A stretch of DNA of 57,188 nt, from contig QBMK01000025.1 in assembly GCA_003249035.1 (NCBI GenBank), forward strand, positions 1 to 57,188, read 5' to 3'. Origin of the DNA: Pseudanabaena sp. (GTDB taxonomy: Bacteria; Cyanobacteriota; Cyanobacteriia; Pseudanabaenales; Pseudanabaenaceae). Under the pieces are notes generated by a model that saw only the letters and a program-made list of their open reading frames with translations, was not told where the DNA came from and did no database searches. Shown here one piece after another: positions 52,777 through 57,188 of this stretch. How positions within the stretch are numbered: the first letter of the stretch is position 1; each line of letters starts with the position of its first letter. The translations under genes and the position numbers were made by a program.

Positions 52777-53003
52777 CTTGATTGACTCTAGATAGACTTT
52801 GAGGACAATTCCCCAGAAATTTGCAGAAATTAGAGCAACACCAAACTTAAAAAACACCACGCCCACTATATTTTAGGATAATACTTTTATGTCCCCTTTT
52901 CTAAATTTTCTAGGGGCTAAAAGTTTTTAAGATATGTAAAATTTATAGATTGATTGAAGCGATCGCTACACTCATAAACCTATCAGCAAGTACAAGGCGA
53001 TCG

Positions 53004-53453
53004 CTAAATACTTTGCCATTCCCTAGCATCCGCAAACAACGACAAATGCTTAGTATTACTCGTAGCAATAATTACCTCATGTCCATAACTGGCGACTAAT
53101 GCTGCCTGAGCAGCCAAAATCTCATCACCATCCAACGATTTATTGTCAGCTGTCGGCTTACCAGCATTTCTTCCCCTAGCCCATAACTCCGCAGCCTTTA
53201 ACATTACTTCTGTCGTAATTGGTAAATATGTAAGCTCAGATTTTAAAAAATCTAGTTTTCTAATGCTCGATAACTTATTAGCCCGTAAAAGCTCTCGTCT
53301 AACTTCATAATCGATAATTTCAGACAGAACCACTTTCATGTTTCTAGCCAAGAGACTATCAAACCATTGCTGACACTGTAAAGCCAAAGGAGTCGCTTTA
53401 GGGTTTGTAATCAATCCAACAGGAGTAGAGTCCAAAAAGATGATCTGACTCAT
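53004..53453 (-). CDS. PIN-domain toxin candidate
   Basis: A 149-residue PIN-like protein with LDSTPVGLITN (first Asp), SEIIDYEVRRELL (Glu) and LDGDEILAAQAAL (third Asp), then VIIATSNTKHLSLF. The downstream partner in a pair whose antitoxin-like gene overlaps its ATG by one base (TAATG). It probably cleaves RNA. Confidence 0.82.
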   Translation of the reverse strand: MSQIIFLDSTPVGLITNPKATPLALQCQQWFDSLLARNMKVVLSEIIDYEVRRELLRANKLSSIRKLDFLKSELTYLPITTEVMLKAAELWARGRNAGKPTADNKSLDGDEILAAQAALVASYGHEVIIATSNTKHLSLFADAREWQSI

Positions 53454-53749
53454 TAGATAGAAACACCTTCAACAGATTCAATAATTTTCAAAGCTTCTTT
53501 CTGCTCATCTTCACTATCCAACAAAGACCATTTTGTAAACAATTGATTGATTCTTTGTCGTCTGAGATTTTGCTTTTCTAGATTGCTACTATTAATCTCA
53601 CTCATGGCAACATCCCAAGCACTTGCAGATGAAGCTTGCATGATTCGCTGTTGACGAAAAAAATGCACAAAATTCAACAACTCTGGAATATCTTCTTCTG
53701 GAGTTTGCTCGATCGCATCTAATAGTTCAAGCCTTTGTTTAGTTATCAT
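53453..53749 (-). CDS. Antitoxin-like partner of the PIN protein
   Basis: A 98-residue protein beginning MITKQRLELLDAIEQTPEED, with a helix-rich end (LRRQRINQLFTKWSLLDSED). Position, size and the TAATG overlap with the PIN gene mark it as the cognate antitoxin. GGAG precedes ATG 53749; the longer frame to 53830 is unsupported. Confidence 0.72.
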   Translation of the reverse strand: MITKQRLELLDAIEQTPEEDIPELLNFVHFFRQQRIMQASSASAWDVAMSEINSSNLEKQNLRRQRINQLFTKWSLLDSEDEQKEALKIIESVEGVSI

Positions 53750-53863
53750 ATGCAGATTCTCCAAGCGATACGATGAAATCTTGAATTTAGAGGATATTTT
53801 AGCAATATTCTCTACGCGATATACTCGCAAGACTGTAAATAAATACAGAAAGACGATCGCGCA

Positions 53864-55096
53864 TTACAACAAACCCGCGATCGCAGTTTGAACAGAATAA
53901 CCTAAATGCTTCCACGCTGCGGCTGTAGCCACCCGACCGCGAGGCGTGCGATTGATATAGCCAATCTGTAATAAATATGGCTCATAAACTTCCTCAATCG
54001 TGTGAGCATCCTCACCAGTCGCCGCCGCTAATGTATCCAAACCTGCGGGACCACCATTAAAGTTCTCAATTAAAACCGTTAGTAATTTGCGATCGATCCA
54101 GTCCAAACCTTTAGGATCGACATTAAATAATTCCAGTGCCGATTCGGCGATCGCACCTGTAATCTGTTCGCCCTTTGCCTTAACTTCAGCATAGTCTCGC
54201 ACTCGCTTTAAGAGACGATTAGCAATCCGAGGCGTACCCCTAGATCTTGCCGCAATCGCAATTGCTCCATCATCATGGATTGGAGTCTCCAGAATCTTGG
54301 CACTGCGGGACACAATCTGCGTTAGTTCATCCTGCTCATAGAAACGGAAGTGCTGCACAAAGCCAAAGCGATCGCGCAATGGTGAAGATAAAGCTCCAAT
54401 TCTCGTAGTTGCACCAATCAGCGTAAATTTATTTAACTGCACACTGCGAATCCTTGCCCCTTGCCCTTTCCCAATTGTAATATCCAATCGATAATCTTCC
54501 ATCGCAGGATAGAGAATCTCTTCCGTTACACTCGGTAAGCGATGGATTTCATCGATAAAGAGAATATCTCCCTGTTGCAAAGATACCAGTAAACCAGCGA
54601 CATCACGGGGACGTTCAAGGGCAGGAGCCGAAGTGATTTTACATTGCACGCCCATTTCCTGAGCAATGATGAGAGCCAGAGAAGTTTTCCCTAACCCTGG
54701 GGGGCCATATAACAACAAATGATCGAGAGCTGACGATCGCGATTTTGCCGCTGCGATCGCAATATTTAGGAGTTCTTTTAAATCTTTTTGTCCAATATAG
54801 TCAGCGAGATTTTTAGGACGAATATTAATGTCTACCGAAACTTGAGCAGGCGCATCTTTTGCTAGTTGATCTTCTAGTTTCTCCTCTGGTGTAGCTTCCG
54901 CTTGCAACAAGTCTAACGCCTGTTGCATCTCTGGCGATGTTACTTCTTTTTTGGACGATTTTTTAGGTGATCGAGAAGTTGTTTTTTTGCTGGCTGCTTG
55001 TTCAGGAACTGGTGCAGATTTTTGAGCAGTTTGATCGTTCAGGCGATCGCCTTCTGGATTCTGATTTTGAGTTGGTTTAGAGGAGATGATTGCCAT
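53864..55096 (-). CDS. ruvB: Holliday junction branch-migration ATPase RuvB
   Basis: A 410-residue RuvB. An unusual N-terminal tail of some 90 residues (Ser/Lys/Pro-rich, [10 protein letters not shown]) precedes the core, which has [12 protein letters not shown], Walker [11 protein letters not shown], Walker [11 protein letters not shown], sensor 1 GATTRIG and the winged-helix C-terminus TPRGRVAT. With RuvA it drives Holliday junction migration. It starts at ATG 55096 and overlaps the creatininase-family gene by 20 bp, so the two are translationally linked. Extended RuvB N-termini are common in cyanobacteria. Confidence 0.97.
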   Translation of the reverse strand: MAIISSKPTQNQNPEGDRLNDQTAQKSAPVPEQAASKKTTSRSPKKSSKKEVTSPEMQQALDLLQAEATPEEKLEDQLAKDAPAQVSVDINIRPKNLADYIGQKDLKELLNIAIAAAKSRSSALDHLLLYGPPGLGKTSLALIIAQEMGVQCKITSAPALERPRDVAGLLVSLQQGDILFIDEIHRLPSVTEEILYPAMEDYRLDITIGKGQGARIRSVQLNKFTLIGATTRIGALSSPLRDRFGFVQHFRFYEQDELTQIVSRSAKILETPIHDDGAIAIAARSRGTPRIANRLLKRVRDYAEVKAKGEQITGAIAESALELFNVDPKGLDWIDRKLLTVLIENFNGGPAGLDTLAAATGEDAHTIEEVYEPYLLQIGYINRTPRGRVATAAAWKHLGYSVQTAIAGLL

Positions 55097-55892
55097 ATGC
55101 TTTAGGTTGCTCAAATTTGTATATATCTTCGATCAATTGCACCCAACCATCAACTAGAGAACTAAGTATCTTGTCACCCTTTTCTCTAGTCGCAGCCTTA
55201 GCATCGCCCAAAACACCGCTATGAGTCAAATCGCGCATCACCCATGCAAAGGGATTTGCCGATTCCATACTAAGCAAACTATGTTCAGGCAATCCATAGG
55301 GATATTCGGTAACGGCTTTATCCATTTGCACCTGTTCAGGCAAAAGTGCCAACATCAAGCTAGTTTCGGCATCACCACCATGAATTCCAAATTCTAATTC
55401 TTTTGCCGTTAAAAGGTCTTTGGCAACATTGGGAACGCGCCAAGTAAAGAGAGGAAATATGGCAAAATCAGGATATTTCTCATGGATATCGCGAGCAACT
55501 ATTTCCAAAATTTGTGGTTGTCCGCCGTGGGAATTCATCAAAGCTAACTTCCGAAATCCTGCTCGATAGACACTCTCAGCAATGTCTGCCAAAACCGCTA
55601 GCATCGTCTGCGATCGCATCGTAATCGTGCCTGCAAAAGTACTATGCTCATTCGATTTACCATAATACAGAGGCGGCAAAGCATAGGCAGGAATCACTGG
55701 GTCTAATTTTTCTAAAGCCCTTGCCAACACTCCAATACTAATCGCCGCATCAACAATCAATGGTAAATGCGCGCCATGCTGCTCGATTGCCCCCATCGGT
55801 TGAATAATTACCACATTTTGCTTATTTGGCATTGAGGCGATCGCTGGTGAAGTAAGGTAAGCAAAATATCGATGATTAGGAAAGTAGTACAT
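55077..55892 (-). CDS. Creatininase-family amidohydrolase
   Basis: A 271-residue creatininase-fold protein with metal-binding motifs [30 protein letters not shown] and NSHGGQ plus [11 protein letters not shown]. Family members act on creatinine, formamides or biosynthetic amides (MftE, ArfB types); the substrate here is unknown. I use ATG 55892 because homology begins shortly after [13 protein letters not shown]; an extension to 55967 is not conserved. It overlaps ruvB. Confidence 0.9.
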   Translation of the reverse strand: MYYFPNHRYFAYLTSPAIASMPNKQNVVIIQPMGAIEQHGAHLPLIVDAAISIGVLARALEKLDPVIPAYALPPLYYGKSNEHSTFAGTITMRSQTMLAVLADIAESVYRAGFRKLALMNSHGGQPQILEIVARDIHEKYPDFAIFPLFTWRVPNVAKDLLTAKELEFGIHGGDAETSLMLALLPEQVQMDKAVTEYPYGLPEHSLLSMESANPFAWVMRDLTHSGVLGDAKAATREKGDKILSSLVDGWVQLIEDIYKFEQPKAYGNHLL

Positions 55893-55928
55893 AACATTGA
55901 GTGAAATTATGGTTGTGCTAAGCAAGTT

Positions 55929-56078
55929 ATGCAAACACTTCGTCACGATATCATTGTAACAAGTCAAGATGGTGAATATCCTATGGTCGTTGAGATAAAG
56001 CTTAACGACTGAGCAATTATCGCTATGGCTCCTGACTCTGATGGTAAGATTCTAATAGATGCCAATTTTGACACTTAG
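55929..56078 (+). pseudogene. Short gene fragment with an internal stop
   Basis: From ATG 55929 the frame gives LRHDIIVTSQDGEYPMVVEI, then LND and TGA at 56010. It continues in frame AIIAMAPDSDGKILIDANFD to TAG at 56076. The VTSQDGEYPMVVEIK pattern resembles the start of small nuclease-like or Uma2-like proteins. It is too short and broken to be functional; the assignment is tentative. Confidence 0.35.
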
Positions 56079-56099
56079 CTATTCCTCATTTAACCTCTT

Positions 56100-57122
56100 A
56101 TGGCTCAAAGAACCAAGACCTCTAATCCTACTACATCTTCTAAAAGTGAACTTGGGCTTTCAGACTTACGGTTTCGCTTAAACTTCTTAGAGAAGGAAAA
56201 TAGCAAGTTAATCAAACAAATTGAGACTAGCCGCACTAAGCTAAATAATCTCAATGACAGCATCAAGGAGGTTGGCATCCAGATTACTAAACGTGTCGCC
56301 CCTTTCCGTCAAAAGATTATGGAACTGGATGAGCAAATTCATGCTGTTTTCCAAGAAATCCTTACTGGCAGAAAATTGGGCAAGAAATCCCGTAAAGATA
56401 TTGAGACTGTTTACTATCATCTCCAATTAGAAGGAATCATCAGTCCTAAACATTTACCGATGGAACCAGATACTTTTGAAAATGAAGATGATTCTGATAA
56501 TGAGCCTAATTGGGATAGTCATAGAGGACGATCTCATCAACAAGTTGTAGAAGGAATTCCCAAACCAGACCGAGATGAGCTTAAAAAAATCCGACAACTT
56601 TTCTTGCGTTTAGCGGACAGCTTTCATCCTGACAAGGTGACTGATGAAGCGGAAAAGGAATACCGCACCGAGATCATGAAAGAAATTAATTTAGCTTATC
56701 AAAATGGTGATTTGGCGAGACTTTTGGCGATTGAAAAGCAGCAAGAGTTAGGTGCAATTATCGATCTCGATAACTCTGACGATCTGACGCGCCACTGTGC
56801 CAAAGTGGAAGCAGAGAATACTTACCTTAAGGATCAACTTGAAACCTTAAAACGACAACTTAAACTCACGAAAAAAACGCAGCAAGGAGAAATGACCGCT
56901 GTTTTCAAGAAGATTACCAAGTATGGCGGCGATCCAATGGACGAAGCTTTGCGCGAGGTTGAGACTCAAATTTCAATCATCGAACAAATGCATCAGTTTG
57001 TAGTCGATTTTCGCGATCGCCGTATCACGATTAAAGAGTTTTTAAGAGGACCCACAGATCTGATGCAGCAGCAAATGTCTGAAGAGGAGTTAATGCTGGA
57101 ATTTTTGTCACAATTCCGGTAA
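56100..57122 (+). CDS. Coiled-coil protein with a J-like domain
   Basis: A 340-residue protein. A coiled coil (about residues 22-100) is followed by an acidic linker (about 120-150), a J-like domain near 155-215 with HPD in RLADSFHPDKVTDEAEK, and a second coiled coil (about 228-300). The J domain sits centrally and the HPD is intact, so it may recruit DnaK. I do not recognise a named family. Confidence 0.75.
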   Translation: MAQRTKTSNPTTSSKSELGLSDLRFRLNFLEKENSKLIKQIETSRTKLNNLNDSIKEVGIQITKRVAPFRQKIMELDEQIHAVFQEILTGRKLGKKSRKDIETVYYHLQLEGIISPKHLPMEPDTFENEDDSDNEPNWDSHRGRSHQQVVEGIPKPDRDELKKIRQLFLRLADSFHPDKVTDEAEKEYRTEIMKEINLAYQNGDLARLLAIEKQQELGAIIDLDNSDDLTRHCAKVEAENTYLKDQLETLKRQLKLTKKTQQGEMTAVFKKITKYGGDPMDEALREVETQISIIEQMHQFVVDFRDRRITIKEFLRGPTDLMQQQMSEEELMLEFLSQFR

Positions 57123-57145
57123 GTAACATCCTTTGCATATAAAAC

Positions 57146-57188
57146 CCAAAATTGGTTCGGCGGGCGAAGCCCGCCGAACCAATTTTGG
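57146..57188. terminator. Long hairpin at the window's right edge
   Basis: A 20-bp perfect stem with a GGCGGGC/GCCCGCC core and GAA loop, starting CCAAAATTGG and reaching the last base of the window; the left flank AAAACC suggests it continues. It follows the J-like gene and has the shared hairpin design. Confidence 0.75.

Overview
This is a stretch of cyanobacterial chromosome. The octamer GCGATCGC (HIP1) is scattered through most genes, and cyanobacterial markers are present: rubredoxin RubA followed by Ycf48, a DevC/DevA-type exporter, a PucC-like carrier, and cyanobacterial forms of glyS, ruvB, miaB and queG. Moderate GC, dense HIP1 and long intergenic palindromes suggest a Pseudanabaena-like organism, but the genus is only an impression.

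Layout. 1-2.4 kb: a dev-type ABC exporter operon whose devC has lost its 5' end, apparently to an insertion. 2.8-19.5 kb: mostly housekeeping genes, namely miaB, tRNA-Lys, a glycosyltransferase, pepA, a TolC-like channel, TPR and J-domain proteins, queG, a pentapeptide-repeat protein, larC (split by an apparent -1 frameshift) and glyS. 19.5-25.7 kb: an accessory stretch with a 143-bp MITE, decayed genes and toxin-antitoxin remnants (PIN/AF2212-like, MNT with a broken HEPN partner, a lone HicB-like protein), a decayed conflict-type cluster, and an uncharacterised two-gene DUF4365 module. 25.9-29.5 kb: rubA, ycf48, plsC, bolA and a DEDDy exonuclease.

29.7-37.3 kb is the most interesting region. 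A divergent NrtR-type Nudix regulator faces an operon encoding a PP2C phosphatase, an ADP-ribosylglycohydrolase, a protein kinase with a zinc ribbon, a SIR2-like DUF4917 protein, a nicotinamidase-like hydrolase, a small RHH protein and a vWA protein. Two matching 21-bp palindromes overlap or follow a near-consensus promoter in front of the operon. ADP-ribose is a known NrtR effector, so the locus looks like a self-regulating NAD+/ADP-ribose circuit joined to a TerY-P-like phosphorylation switch.

37.4-46.5 kb: a histidine kinase, a PucC-like MFS protein, two tandem MuiA/DUF4139 proteins and a PQQ-type sugar dehydrogenase. 46.6-53.8 kb: a second accessory island with two DUF433/DUF5615 modules, a DUF4258/YgiT-like pair, a three-gene cassette (small winged-helix-like protein, AAA+ ATPase, PD-(D/E)XK nuclease) that looks like an undescribed defence system, and an antitoxin/PIN pair. 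53.9-57.2 kb: ruvB, a creatininase-family protein, a gene fragment and a coiled-coil J-domain protein.

Many genes end in long, nearly perfect hairpins with different stem sequences but a shared design.
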